DNA from: Anaerolineales bacterium
GTDB lineage: Bacteria; Chloroflexota; Anaerolineae; 4572-78; J111
Length of the DNA stretch: 64,000 bases
Assembly: GCA_015075185.1 (NCBI GenBank)
Contig: JABTUW010000004.1
Span: 806,001 to 870,000 of the forward strand
Direction: 5' to 3'
The translations under genes and the position numbers were made by a program. The notes below the pieces were generated by a model, which worked only from the letters and a program-made list of their open reading frames with translations, was not told the DNA's origin and did not search any database. This document shows positions 25,105-34,328 of this stretch, one piece after another. Position 1 is the stretch's first letter, and each line of letters opens with the position of its first letter.

Positions 25105-26118
25105 ATGAAATTTGATACATCTCTCCTGGTTAGCGATTTAAGAGACATGCCTGCCTTGACTCAGGCCGCGGAGGCGATGGGCTTTGCCGGCATTTGGGTG
25201 GCTGAAACCGCCCATGACGCTTTTTTGCCACTGGTGCTGGCGGCGGAGCACAGCCGGCGGCTTTCGCTGGGGACTGGTATCGCCCTGGCTTTTTCGCGCA
25301 GCCCGGCCGTACTGGCTTACCTGGCCTGGGATCTGGCCCGCTTCTCCCAGGGACGCTTTATTTTGGGGCTGGGCACGCAGGTAAAAGGGCACAATGAGCG
25401 CCGCATCGGGGTTAAATGGGAAAAACCAGTGGAGAAAATGCGCGAGGTTATCCTGGCTATGCGCGCCTTTTGGGACTGCTGGCAGCACGGCACCAAGCTC
25501 AACTTTCGGGGTGAGTTCTTCAAGCTGACCCTGATGACGCCTTTTTTCAATCCCGGCCCGCACGACTACCCCCATGTGCCGATTTACATCGCCGGGGTCA
25601 ACCCGCGCATGTGCCAACTGGCCGGCGAGTTGTGCGAAGGCTTTCACGTCCACCCTCTCCATACCGCCCGGACGATCCGCGAAGTGACGCTGCCCAATAT
25701 CGAAGCCGGCCTGGCCCAAAGCGGCCGCCAGCGGGGCGACATCGAGCTGATCACCAGCATTTTTGTCGTGCCCACCGACGACCCGGTCCAGGCCCGCCGC
25801 TGCGAGGCCGACGCCCGCCAGCAAATCGCTTTCTATGCCAGCACGCCCGCCTATAAAATTGTCTTCGATGTGCATGGCTGGGGCAACACCGCCGAGCAGT
25901 TGAGCGCCCTGGCCGCTCGAGGCCGCTGGGAAGAGATGCCCGGCCTCATCAGCGACGAGATGCTGGCCGAGTTTGTCCTGCAAGGAAGCTGGGCCGAACT
26001 ACCCGACCTGGTCAAGGCCAAGTATACCGGCTTGTTGGATCGGGTCAGCTATTACTTCCCCTTTATACCGGGCCAACATGACGAAGGCTGGCGGGCTACG
26101 CTGGCCGGGTTTGCTTAA
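25105..26118 (+). CDS. LLM class F420-dependent oxidoreductase (TIGR03617-like)
   Basis: A 337-residue luciferase-like monooxygenase TIM barrel: MGFAGIWVAETAHDAFLPL, LGTGIALAFSRSP, GRFILGLGTQVKGHNERRIG, and VPIYIAGVNPRM match the F420-dependent N5,N10-methylene-H4MPT-reductase-like group. Likely a flavin or F420 oxidoreductase of unknown substrate. Appears leaderless. Its 3' end overlaps the convergent MFS gene by 4 bp. Confidence 0.83.
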   Translation: MKFDTSLLVSDLRDMPALTQAAEAMGFAGIWVAETAHDAFLPLVLAAEHSRRLSLGTGIALAFSRSPAVLAYLAWDLARFSQGRFILGLGTQVKGHNERRIGVKWEKPVEKMREVILAMRAFWDCWQHGTKLNFRGEFFKLTLMTPFFNPGPHDYPHVPIYIAGVNPRMCQLAGELCEGFHVHPLHTARTIREVTLPNIEAGLAQSGRQRGDIELITSIFVVPTDDPVQARRCEADARQQIAFYASTPAYKIVFDVHGWGNTAEQLSALAARGRWEEMPGLISDEMLAEFVLQGSWAELPDLVKAKYTGLLDRVSYYFPFIPGQHDEGWRATLAGFA

Positions 26119-27560
26119 GCATTTATATTTGGACCTCGGATGGCCGAGGTCAGCACGCCCACCAGGGCCACCCCAACCGCCACCAGGAATCCGGCCCGAA
26201 TCCCTTCGTAAGTCGCCGTAGCCGAACCGGCGGCCTGGGCTTGGGCCTGAACGGTGGTAAAGACGGCCCCAGCCAGACCTACCCCCAAAACCATCCCCAT
26301 GTTACGCGCCGTGGCCATAATGCCGGAGGCAATGCCCCGCCGGTGCAGCGGCGCGGCCCCCAGCAGGGCGCTGGTGTTGGGAGAGATAAACACACCCGTC
26401 CCGAAACCCACCGTTGCCAGAGAGAGGGCTACATAACTTAAGGGGGAGCCGGCCTCGACCTGGGCCAGGAGAAACAAGCCCAGCGCCATGACGCCCATGC
26501 CAAGCGTACTGAGCAAGCGCGCCCCCATCCGGTCCGACAGCGTTCCACTTAACGGAGCCATAATGGCCATGATCACCGGCTGGGCGGTCAGAATCAGGCC
26601 CGCCTGGGCCGGACTCAGACCGCGCGCCTGGATGAGGTAAAAAGGTAATAAAAACAAGCCGGTAAACAGGCAGATGTAGTTAAAGACGGCGCTGGCCGTC
26701 GAAGCGGAAAAGAGCGGCACACGAAACAAGGTCAAATCGAGCATGGGACTGCTTACGCGCTGCTCAATAAGCACGAACACAACTAGCAGAACAACCGCCG
26801 CCGCCAGGAGTCCCAAGATTGCCGGCGAACTCCAGCCCCAGGCGTGGCCCTGATTCAACCCCAGCAGCAGGGCCACCAGCCCGGCCATAAAGGTGATCGC
26901 CCCGGCCAGGTCAAATCGTTCCGCCCGCTCGGCGCCGGGATCGAGCGGGATAAAATACAGGCTGAGCAGCAGCGCCAGCAGGCCGACCGGCAGGTTGATG
27001 TAGAACACCGCCCGCCAGCCGTACTCGCTGGTCAACCAGCCGCCCAAAGAGGGGCCGACCGTCAGGCCCAAATAGGTCATGGTGGCTTGCAGGCCAAGCA
27101 CCTGGCCGCGCTGTTGGGGTGGAAAGTTCTTGGTCAGGATAGCCGGCGAGTTGGCCAGGAGCATGGCCCCGCCCAGCGCCTGCAAGGCCCTGGCGATGAT
27201 CAAGAAACCAATCGAAGAGGCCAGGCCGCACAGGGCCGAGCTGACCACAAAAACCAGAAAGCCGGAGACATAGACCAATTTGTGGCCGCGCATATCGCCC
27301 AGGCGGCCAAAGCTGAGCAGCAGGCTGCTGACCACCAACAGAGAAACCGTCACCACCCACTCGACGCTGGCCACATCGCTGTTAAAAGTGCGGCTGACCA
27401 CCGGCAGGATAATGTTGACCACGCTTCCATCCAGGGCAGTCATAAAACTGCCAACGCCGACGGCCAACAAGATCCACCACCTGGCCTCCAACCGGGCCGT
27501 TTCAACAGGCCTGGTCTCCTGAGTTACCGACGGTGGCTGCGTCATTTGTTTGCTATCCAT
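26115..27560 (-). CDS. MFS transporter, DHA2 (14-TM EmrB/QacA) family
   Basis: A 481-residue proton-driven exporter with about 14 transmembrane helices. Motif A GRLGDMRGHKLVYVSG, motif D1-like TALDGSVVNIILP in TM1, and motif C-like region PSLGGWLTSEYGWRAVFYINLPVG are typical of DHA2 drug exporters. The N-terminal 27 residues are cytoplasmic and Thr/Gln-rich. Likely exports a toxic compound; substrate unknown. Confidence 0.88.
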   Translation of the reverse strand: MDSKQMTQPPSVTQETRPVETARLEARWWILLAVGVGSFMTALDGSVVNIILPVVSRTFNSDVASVEWVVTVSLLVVSSLLLSFGRLGDMRGHKLVYVSGFLVFVVSSALCGLASSIGFLIIARALQALGGAMLLANSPAILTKNFPPQQRGQVLGLQATMTYLGLTVGPSLGGWLTSEYGWRAVFYINLPVGLLALLLSLYFIPLDPGAERAERFDLAGAITFMAGLVALLLGLNQGHAWGWSSPAILGLLAAAVVLLVVFVLIEQRVSSPMLDLTLFRVPLFSASTASAVFNYICLFTGLFLLPFYLIQARGLSPAQAGLILTAQPVIMAIMAPLSGTLSDRMGARLLSTLGMGVMALGLFLLAQVEAGSPLSYVALSLATVGFGTGVFISPNTSALLGAAPLHRRGIASGIMATARNMGMVLGVGLAGAVFTTVQAQAQAAGSATATYEGIRAGFLVAVGVALVGVLTSAIRGPNINA

Positions 27561-27574
27561 TGAGTCTGGCTGCC

Positions 27575-28030
27575 CTACTCGGAGTCCTGCCGGAATAGGC
27601 TGAGATACTCCCCGTATCCCTCTTCTTCCAACCTCTCAACCGGAATGAAGCGTAACGCCGCCGAATTCATGCAGTAGCGCAGGCCGGTTGGGGCCGGGCC
27701 ATCGTCAAAAACATGGCCCAGGTGGGAGTCGGCGTGCTTTGAGCGCACCTCCGTGCGGGCCATCCACAACTGGCGATCGGTGCGGGTGGCGATATTGTCC
27801 GGCTCAAGAGGCTGGGTAAAACTGGGCCAGCCGGTGCCGGAGTCGTACTTATCCAGGGAACTAAACAACGGCTCGCCTGATACTACATCGACATAGATGC
27901 CCGGTTTTTTGTTATCCCAATAGGCATTGCGGAAGGGCGGCTCGGTGCCCTCGTGTTGCGTTACCTGGTACTGTTCCGGTGATAATTTCTGGCGCAGTTC
28001 TGCGTCGGACAGCTTGGTAAACTCCTTCAT
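27575..28030 (-). CDS. msrB: Peptide-methionine (R)-S-oxide reductase MsrB
   Basis: A 151-residue MsrB. Conserved GTEPPFRNAYWDNK, DSGTGWPSF, HLGHVFDDGP and the catalytic Cys in LRYCMNSAALRF. The two CxxC pairs that bind structural zinc in many MsrBs are missing (the positions read VVSGEP and KHADSH), so it is the zinc-free form. AGGAGG lies before ATG 28030; a longer frame to 28108 overlaps the upstream gene and is rejected. Confidence 0.9.
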   Translation of the reverse strand: MKEFTKLSDAELRQKLSPEQYQVTQHEGTEPPFRNAYWDNKKPGIYVDVVSGEPLFSSLDKYDSGTGWPSFTQPLEPDNIATRTDRQLWMARTEVRSKHADSHLGHVFDDGPAPTGLRYCMNSAALRFIPVERLEEEGYGEYLSLFRQDSE

Positions 28031-28052
28031 TTCTACCTCCTTTTCTCTTCTT

Positions 28053-29636
28053 CTATTTTGCTTCGTTGTCTGTGCCATTGCGCACCTGAAAGATCGCGGC
28101 ATACTCATCGCGATAAACTTCTTGCATGCCAGGATCAGTTTCAGCTTCGTCGAGAAAGTTTCTGTGATTCAGATCGGTCAGGACGTAATGAGCGCCAAAG
28201 GTCTCGGCAATAGTCCGGCTGGGGGGGATGACGCCCCCATCGTTAATATCTCGCCACAAGTGATACAGGCCGGCATTATACAACTCCATGTACGTCGGAT
28301 CAAGGCCCAGCGTGTAAACGTTCTGGGTGTTATAGTAATAGAGTTGGGTAAAATCGTCCCAATCGGTTTGGTAAATCAGGCTGCCCGGAGGCGTGTTGGC
28401 TTTTAACCAGGCCGAGGCCGCGGCATAACGCTGGTAGGGATTAGTATCCTCCTGGACACTCTCCTGGGTAGCCCACAGGTTGTGGGCGAGCAACGGCAGC
28501 AGAAGCAGGGTCAGGATCAGGGGCCAAAGCTTCTTCAGCCAGGGATTAGATACAAACCATTCTTCCAGCGGGGCCGACCAGGCCACAGCACAGAACAACA
28601 GGGCAAAAGCCGGATAGTATTCGATAAAGCGCCGGGATTTAAAGAGCAGAAAGCCAAACAAAAGTGCGATGAGAAAAAGCGCGGCGGTATTGGTGCTCAT
28701 CCGGCGCTGGCTCAGGCCCAGGGCAAAAGCGCCGGCCACCAGGACTACCAACGCCGGCGCGGAGTTCTCGACCAGGGTCCAGGTCTGGTAGGGGTACCAT
28801 TCGTTGCCGACTCTGCCGCTGGCGCTATCGGTAAGTTTGGGCAAGGCATGATGATAAATGAAGAGTAAATTTTGGGGGAAGTAAGGATTGATAATTAAGC
28901 CCAGGCCGATCCCCAGTCCGGAGTAGACCAGCGGGCTGAGCTTAAACCGGCGCTCCAGGAGCCAATAACTCATAACATAGAGAACAACTATTAGCCCGAT
29001 CAGAGGAAAGGCATCGTAAAGCCAGACGTAAATGAAAGTTAATGGCAAGAGCCAGCGGTACTGTTGGATTAAGGTGACGTGCAGGATCAGGAACAGCATC
29101 AGCAGCGAAGCGCCTTGAACACGGGTCATGCTCATGCGGTAAAGAAATGCCTCCGATACCGCCAGGAACCCCAGCGACCATAAGGCCGCGTAGGGCACGC
29201 GCTGTCCCCGCAGCAAAATCCAACCGGCGACAAAAGCCAGGGCCGGAAATATGACCCCGGCCCACTTAGCCCCCATACGCAGGTCGCCGTAAGTGAAGGG
29301 GATGAGCAGGACGTGATACAGAAAATGATGATCAACGTAATCCTGGGGATTCAAAATGGTTAAGGGCAGCCAGGGAAAAGCGGGCCGCAAACCCTGTTCG
29401 CGCATCACCTCGGCAAATCTGATATGAAAATAACTATCATTGCTGACGAGATTGGGCGTAGAAAACTGGATGGCAGCCAAAAATATCACAAAAAAGGCCA
29501 AAAGTCCGGTTCCGGTGAGGAGGGCAGGCCCGTAAGCTCGAACTACAAGCGGCCAACGCGCGTTTTCGCCGGAATCAGTAGCAGCGCTCAACGAAGCGAG
29601 AAACAGTTTTATTCCTTCAATCGTCATTATTTTCAT
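28053..29636 (-). CDS. Polytopic membrane protein, GT-C-like
   Basis: A 527-residue protein with about ten or more transmembrane helices and a C-terminal extracytoplasmic domain of about 110 residues (from AASAWLKANTPPGS). An early acidic/His loop (DSYFHIRFAEVMRE) resembles the DxH-type first loop of oligosaccharyl/GT-C glycosyltransferases. Probably a lipid-linked sugar transferase, but the family is not certain. Lies between an AraC gene and msrB on the same strand. Confidence 0.6.
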   Translation of the reverse strand: MKIMTIEGIKLFLASLSAATDSGENARWPLVVRAYGPALLTGTGLLAFFVIFLAAIQFSTPNLVSNDSYFHIRFAEVMREQGLRPAFPWLPLTILNPQDYVDHHFLYHVLLIPFTYGDLRMGAKWAGVIFPALAFVAGWILLRGQRVPYAALWSLGFLAVSEAFLYRMSMTRVQGASLLMLFLILHVTLIQQYRWLLPLTFIYVWLYDAFPLIGLIVVLYVMSYWLLERRFKLSPLVYSGLGIGLGLIINPYFPQNLLFIYHHALPKLTDSASGRVGNEWYPYQTWTLVENSAPALVVLVAGAFALGLSQRRMSTNTAALFLIALLFGFLLFKSRRFIEYYPAFALLFCAVAWSAPLEEWFVSNPWLKKLWPLILTLLLLPLLAHNLWATQESVQEDTNPYQRYAAASAWLKANTPPGSLIYQTDWDDFTQLYYYNTQNVYTLGLDPTYMELYNAGLYHLWRDINDGGVIPPSRTIAETFGAHYVLTDLNHRNFLDEAETDPGMQEVYRDEYAAIFQVRNGTDNEAK

Positions 29637-29654
29637 GCTCGAATAATTTTATGG

Positions 29655-30473
29655 TCAGAAACTCACTTCAATACCCCTGGCATATTTCCCCGGAGATCTA
29701 CCCACGCTGGTTTTGAATTCTTTGATAAAGTGGGCCTGGTCAAAATAACCAAGGTCCAGGGCCAGTTTTGGCCAATTCCCCGCTTCGCCATCGGCCAACT
29801 GGGCAGCAGCTTCATGGAGGCGGTATTGTTTGATGACCCATTTAGGACCGACGCCAACATATCGGCTGAATAGGCGCTGCAACGTCCGTTTATTGAGGCT
29901 AATCCGGCTCACCAGGTCATCAACCTTGGTGATCTTGCGTTCGGCCATAATCAGCTCAACAATCTGGCTAATCAGCATAACGTTCTCATCCCACTCCGGC
30001 AGCCTCTCGCGGATGAAATTTTGCGCAACCTCGACCATCTGAGCGTGGCATTCGCCTTCAAGCGCGAGGATTGTCCGTTCCAGTGTATCGCCCTCTGCGC
30101 CAAAGACTTCCCACAGATGGATTGAGCCATCTGTAAGGTTAGACAGCGGCGATTTCACAAAGGAGTAAAAGGCTCCGGGCTTGAATTTAATGCCAAAGAC
30201 CCAACCCTTGTTTTCAAGAAGAATCGAGAACTTTCGTTTTACGACGCCGTAGATTCTCGATTTATCTTTCTGGATGATCAGATTGACGCAAGGATAAGGG
30301 AGAGTCTCTGAGAGGTAAGGCGCTTGCCCTCTCAGATCCCATTGGACAATCCAGTAACGCTCCACGAAGAAACTCAGATCCGGCGCCGGCAAATACCGCC
30401 AAAGTTGAAACTTCTTTTCACCGGCGGTGGGGTTCAAAATACCCCTGGGTTTCTTAACTTCTGATTTTACCAT
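29655..30473 (-). CDS. AraC family transcriptional regulator
   Basis: A 272-residue regulator. N-terminal sensor domain (LWRYLPAPDLSFFVERYW, GIKFKPGAFYSF, DUF6597-like) and C-terminal double HTH (SRISLNKRTLQRLF and LDLGYFDQAHFIKEFK). Start at 30473 follows a G-rich Shine-Dalgarno; an upstream ATG at 30512 is less likely. Divergent from the DUF3224 gene, which it may control. Confidence 0.82.
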   Translation of the reverse strand: MVKSEVKKPRGILNPTAGEKKFQLWRYLPAPDLSFFVERYWIVQWDLRGQAPYLSETLPYPCVNLIIQKDKSRIYGVVKRKFSILLENKGWVFGIKFKPGAFYSFVKSPLSNLTDGSIHLWEVFGAEGDTLERTILALEGECHAQMVEVAQNFIRERLPEWDENVMLISQIVELIMAERKITKVDDLVSRISLNKRTLQRLFSRYVGVGPKWVIKQYRLHEAAAQLADGEAGNWPKLALDLGYFDQAHFIKEFKTSVGRSPGKYARGIEVSF

Positions 30474-30629
30474 TATTCGCCCCCAAGCAGCATATCCATT
30501 ATCATAGCACAAAAATTCTGAACTGTCGCGTTTTTACAATACAGCTCGTTGTTTCCGTGCTATAATTTTTCTTACCTGGAAAAGTTAGTTGCAACAAGGC
30601 CAGGAGTCAAAATTAGATGGGGCAAAATT

Positions 30630-31058
30630 ATGGATACAAAATACAGTTCTCACGCGGCGGGCACGATCGAAACAAAGAGTTGGGATGAGAAAACCTGGGA
30701 GGGGCAGCCCTGGAACGAGGTTTCCGGGGCAAAGCTTACCCGCGCCAGTGTGACCGCTGCCTTTCAAGGCGACATCGAAGGCGAGAGCCGGCAAGAATGG
30801 TTAATGAGCTATCGAAGTGATGTCTCCGCCGACTTTGTCGGCCTGGAGCGCGTCACCGGCCAGATCGGCGGCAGAACAGGGAGCTTTGTGCTCCAGCACA
30901 ACGGCACGTATGAGAACGGCAAGCTGCAAAGCACCTGCCTGGTAGTGCCAGGCTCCGGGACGGGCGACCTGCACCGCCTGCGAGGTCAGGGCAGCTATAC
31001 CTTTGAGGGACAGCACGGCGACCCCACCCACTACACCCTCGACTTTGATTTCGAGTAA
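30630..31058 (+). CDS. DUF3224 domain-containing protein
   Basis: A 142-residue lipocalin-like beta protein: AAGTIETKSWDEKTWE, then GDIEGESRQEWLMSY and GRTGSFVLQHNGTYE are diagnostic of DUF3224. Function unknown; fold suggests ligand binding. The ATG at 30630 follows the family N-terminus; an in-frame ATG at 30549 has no support. TATAAT lies about 70 bp upstream near 30560. Confidence 0.82.
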   Translation: MDTKYSSHAAGTIETKSWDEKTWEGQPWNEVSGAKLTRASVTAAFQGDIEGESRQEWLMSYRSDVSADFVGLERVTGQIGGRTGSFVLQHNGTYENGKLQSTCLVVPGSGTGDLHRLRGQGSYTFEGQHGDPTHYTLDFDFE

Positions 31059-31110
31059 CCCCTCCCAAAACTGGAATTTGGGCGAGAGTCAAATGTGAGT
31101 CGAGTCTTTC

Positions 31111-31719
31111 TTAAAGTCCCGGCCGCTCGGTGCTGGGCTTCGGCCCAGGTCCGGGTAAGTCTGCTTTGTGCCCCCCTTTGACTTCGCCTTCAAGCAGCGA
31201 TTGAACATCCGGGTAGGCATAGAGCGTGATTGCGTTGTTGTCGGGCAGTCCCCCGGTATCAGCCGACGGGCCATAAACGCTGTAAACTTCTCGGCCCAGG
31301 ATTCTGAGGAGAGTAGTTAACTCTCCCCGATGATGGGCGCTGTGGGCAATCCTTCTGACCATAATCCAGGCCTTGCTGTGAATAGTGTCAAAAAAGGGAA
31401 CCTCTTGCTCCCACCAGCTTTTGTCCGTTTCTTTGAGCCGGGCCAGTCGTTTTTCGGAATCTTCCGCATAACGTTTAATAAAGCCAAGCCGGGTTTCCGG
31501 CTGAGGCAAAGGCGGAGCGCCGACATCTAGGCCAAACATATTGCAGAACCATTTGTTTTCGCTCAGGCATTGGTGGATCATATGCTCTAGCGCATTCCTA
31601 TCTTTGCTACCTAGGGGATGAGGGCGAACAGTCAGATCCTCATCCTTAAACATACTCCACACGTTCAACGTTTTCAGCCGTTCGGTGTCGTATGTCTCTA
31701 TCAGAAAAGTATATTCCAC
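31111..31719 (-). CDS. DinB family protein
   Basis: A 202-residue four-helix DinB/YfiT-like protein. Putative metal ligands: His in ALEHMIHQC and the pair in HSAHHRGEL. Such proteins are metal-dependent thiol transferases or hydrolases induced by damage in some bacteria. GTG 31719 is chosen because AGGAGG lies 5 bp upstream; an ATG at 31773 overlaps the repeat hairpin. The tail (after LLEGEVKGG) is Pro-rich. Confidence 0.7.
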   Translation of the reverse strand: MEYTFLIETYDTERLKTLNVWSMFKDEDLTVRPHPLGSKDRNALEHMIHQCLSENKWFCNMFGLDVGAPPLPQPETRLGFIKRYAEDSEKRLARLKETDKSWWEQEVPFFDTIHSKAWIMVRRIAHSAHHRGELTTLLRILGREVYSVYGPSADTGGLPDNNAITLYAYPDVQSLLEGEVKGGHKADLPGPGPKPSTERPGL

Positions 31720-31761
31720 TGACTCCTCCTCAAGAAATAAGCGCCCAAACTTCTCTTGCAG

Positions 31762-31793
31762 ACTCGCGCCCAAACTCCAGTTTGGGCGCGAGT
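31762..31793 (-). repeat. Perfect 15-bp stem hairpin between NHL and DinB genes
   Basis: ACTCGCGCCCAAACT (31762-31776) and AGTTTGGGCGCGAGT (31779-31793), loop CC. A degenerate half copy (ACTGGAATTTGGGCGAGAGT) lies at 31070, so DinB is bracketed by related sequences. Confidence 0.6.
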
Positions 31794-31803
31794 TAAAGCT
31801 TTA

Positions 31804-33132
31804 TTACTTCGGAAGTCTGGCGGTGAAGCGGCCTCGTTTCAACAGCAACCCGGTCGTAACCAGGCCGAGGCCGAGCACCATCACCAGCCCGATGGCCCAC
31901 ACTCGCCCCGGCAGTTCACCCCCTGAGGGGGGCAGTTGGGCCGGGGCTGCTGCTTCAGCAGCGGGCGCTTCGGCAGCGGGAGGGGCAGCGGCAGGAGGAG
32001 CAGCCGGCTCGGGTAAGGGTGTCCCCGCCTGGCTGGTCAGCCCGTCATACCTGACCACTTCCCCGGAACCAGGCGCGCCAATCCCATTAAGGGTTATATA
32101 GGCATCGCCGTCGGCATTGAAATCAATAGACGTGGGGAATGATAAGCCGCTCAGCACTACCTCTGAAGCATCACCTTCTTTGACCCGAATAATCGCCCCG
32201 CTGTTGGGGGTGGGGCCTTGCTCGGTGAAAACGCCAATCTGGACGGCATACAGGTTGCCATCAGGACCGCTGCGGAGGTCAGTCAGCATGGTCAGGCCGG
32301 TGGCATAGTCACTCACCTGGCCGTCGGCAGTCACTTTGACCACCTTGGCCGAACCCGGCAGGAAAGGAAAGCCAGGCAGGAGCGAGACGTAGGCATTTCC
32401 ATCCGGGCCAAAGGCCACGCCTGTCGGCACCGGGTCAGCTTCCATAGCCCCGCCGCGAGCTTGGTTGGGCAGCGGGCTGGGCACCCCATCAAAGACCGCG
32501 ACCACATCAACCTGACCGGTAGCCGGGTTCACCTTCAATAGATCGTTAGCGCCGGCGTCAGCGACCCACAAGTTGCCGTCAGGCCCGGCCGCCAGGCCAT
32601 AGGGGTGAGATTCCTGGATAAAGCCGCCCGGGTTCTGGTCACGCTCCAGGTTCCACAGGTTGGCGACTTCCGTAACCTGGCTGCCGTCAATTTTGGCCAC
32701 GATCGCCATGTTGGGCGCAGCATCGGGGCCGGCCGCCTCGATCCAGAAACCGGTCGCTGCATAGAGCGTGCCGTCAAGCAAAGTCAGGCGATTGCCGCCG
32801 CTTGCTTCCATCCCTTGCAGCAGCGAGGGCAGGTTAAGGACAGTGTTTTGTGCGCCGTCGGGGGCAATTTGCACCACCTGGGCGGTGTCGCCCAGTTTGG
32901 CTGTTATCGACTCGCCGGTGGCAGGGTCAACGCCGGGCACCTCGGTGTCGCCGCCCATGCCGGAATCAATCACCCAGACACTCCCATCGGGGGCTACCAG
33001 AACACCCATCGGGCCGTTTAACCCCGTGGCCACCGTCGTGCCGCCCTCCTGGGCGCTGCTAACCCCGGCGGCCGGAAGCAAAGCCAATGTCAAAATGAAC
33101 ACCAGGCTGGCTACGATCATTATCTTTCTCAT
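31804..33132 (-). CDS. ScyD/ScyE-like NHL-repeat exported protein
   Basis: A 442-residue beta-propeller with signal peptide (residues 4-25, ending SSAQE), repeated blades (GLAAGPDGNLWVADAG, GVAFGPDGNAYVSLL, DLRSGPDGNLYAVQ), an Ala/Pro linker, and a C-terminal transmembrane helix followed by RGRFTARLPK. Thus surface-anchored. AAGGAG precedes ATG 33132. Family members bind or process sugars or pigments in cyanobacteria; no function is known here. Confidence 0.78.
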   Translation of the reverse strand: MRKIMIVASLVFILTLALLPAAGVSSAQEGGTTVATGLNGPMGVLVAPDGSVWVIDSGMGGDTEVPGVDPATGESITAKLGDTAQVVQIAPDGAQNTVLNLPSLLQGMEASGGNRLTLLDGTLYAATGFWIEAAGPDAAPNMAIVAKIDGSQVTEVANLWNLERDQNPGGFIQESHPYGLAAGPDGNLWVADAGANDLLKVNPATGQVDVVAVFDGVPSPLPNQARGGAMEADPVPTGVAFGPDGNAYVSLLPGFPFLPGSAKVVKVTADGQVSDYATGLTMLTDLRSGPDGNLYAVQIGVFTEQGPTPNSGAIIRVKEGDASEVVLSGLSFPTSIDFNADGDAYITLNGIGAPGSGEVVRYDGLTSQAGTPLPEPAAPPAAAPPAAEAPAAEAAAPAQLPPSGGELPGRVWAIGLVMVLGLGLVTTGLLLKRGRFTARLPK

Positions 33133-33304
33133 TCGACAACTCCTTTTTATTTTTAATTGATGAGATTTCTGAACTTCTTGGTACAACCTGACCACCAAAC
33201 TGCCACTATCTGTTCATTTTGGGCTATGGGTTTCTATTGATCATAGACGGTATCCCCTCCTCTAAGACAGACGTAAATGCTGTTTATTCTACTCGGCGGC
33301 AGCT

Positions 33305-34033
33305 TTATTTCTGCTGCAGCAGCATCTGCACCAGCGCCTCAACATCAGCTTCGCTCAAATGAACGTAGGCGGGCATCTGGTGCTGGGTGTTTTCATACCC
33401 GGCGACCATATAAACTTTGGGGCTGATAATACTCTCATGAAGATAAGCCGCGGCGGTTGTCGCCGCACCCTTGTACTGGGCCTCGCGAATCCGCTGCTCG
33501 GCCCTTGTGCCGATCCCATTGTGGCTGGGGCCAAATTGACCGGCAGTGCCGGCGGCGTCAAGCTGGTGGCACAGGCCGCAGTACTGCTGCTTATAAATCT
33601 CGAACCCGCGCTCAACCTGGGCCGCAGTACCGGCGCTGCTGGCCGTTGGGGGCAGCGCCGGGGGAGTCAAGGCAGGGGATTGGACCGGCGCAGGAGTAGC
33701 ACTCGGCATCACGGTGGGTATGGCCTTTGGCGCAGGCGTGGGTGTGCTGGTCGGGGTGAAAGAGGCGGTTGGCACAGGGGTGAGAGTAGCCAGTGGTGTG
33801 AGAGTCACCTGCGAGGTGCTGGTCGGGGTAAAAGAGGCGCTTGGTGGGAGAGTAGGCGTTGGGGTGAACGGAGGAGCCGGTGTCATGGTAGCAGCGTCGG
33901 AAGAGGCCGGGGTTAGGGTTATAGGCGGCTTCTCAACCACGACCGGGGTCAAATTTGACCCGCTGGTCACCGGCACACAAGCAATGCTCAAGCCAAACGG
34001 CAGGAGAAGCAGCAGCATCAGACAATTTTTCAT
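33305..34033 (-). CDS. Lipoprotein with Thr/Pro-rich stalk and cytochrome c domain
   Basis: A 242-residue lipoprotein: lipobox LSIAC at residues 15-19, a ~110-residue Pro/Thr-rich stalk, then a class I c-type cytochrome domain with heme motif CGLCH and distal Met in QMPAYVHLSE. It would be an extracellular membrane-tethered electron carrier. Partner oxidoreductase is not adjacent. AGAGGGG supports the start. Confidence 0.82.
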   Translation of the reverse strand: MKNCLMLLLLLPFGLSIACVPVTSGSNLTPVVVEKPPITLTPASSDAATMTPAPPFTPTPTLPPSASFTPTSTSQVTLTPLATLTPVPTASFTPTSTPTPAPKAIPTVMPSATPAPVQSPALTPPALPPTASSAGTAAQVERGFEIYKQQYCGLCHQLDAAGTAGQFGPSHNGIGTRAEQRIREAQYKGAATTAAAYLHESIISPKVYMVAGYENTQHQMPAYVHLSEADVEALVQMLLQQK

Positions 34034-34088
34034 CCCCTCTTTATTTTCCCCCTTTATTTGTGGATCAGCGAGAATCTCTAAACTACAT

Positions 34089-34210
34089 CAGGAGTTATGC
34101 AGTTGAAGAGTTGCCCCCCTCTAACTCCCCCCATAGGGGGGGAATGAACTTAAGTCCCTCCCTTTGGGAAGGATTTAGGGAGAGCTTTTCAGCCCACCGC
34201 ATAACTCCTG
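34089..34210. mobile_element. 122-bp MITE-like element with 12-bp terminal inverted repeats
   Basis: CAGGAGTTATGC (34089-34100) is perfectly inverted as GCATAACTCCTG (34199-34210). The interior is non-coding with G-run and C-run palindromic parts. No transposase; likely a non-autonomous element. Confidence 0.55.
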
Positions 34211-34328
34211 TTAACTATAAGCCGCTTCAGTGGTTCACACCAGGCCAAAAAGTGACCAATTTTTGCTCATTTCTTGACTGCCCCCTTTGGCAGTTACCTT
34301 TCAACCGGGACAGGCAGCCGGGGTTAGT

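Noticed and set aside
26844..27563. 239-codon + strand ORF opposite the MFS gene
   Set aside because: Gln/His/Arg-rich antisense translation without domain features; the minus-strand transporter is unambiguous.
31804..31930. Possible sortase LPxTG anchor in the NHL protein (LPPSGG, TM, RGRF)
   Set aside because: Motif departs from LPxTG and no sortase gene is nearby; a plain C-terminal TM anchor explains it.
33359..33916. Gly/Arg-rich 185-codon ORF opposite the cytochrome lipoprotein
   Set aside because: Antisense of the Pro/Thr-rich stalk, which produces artificial Gly/Arg repeats.
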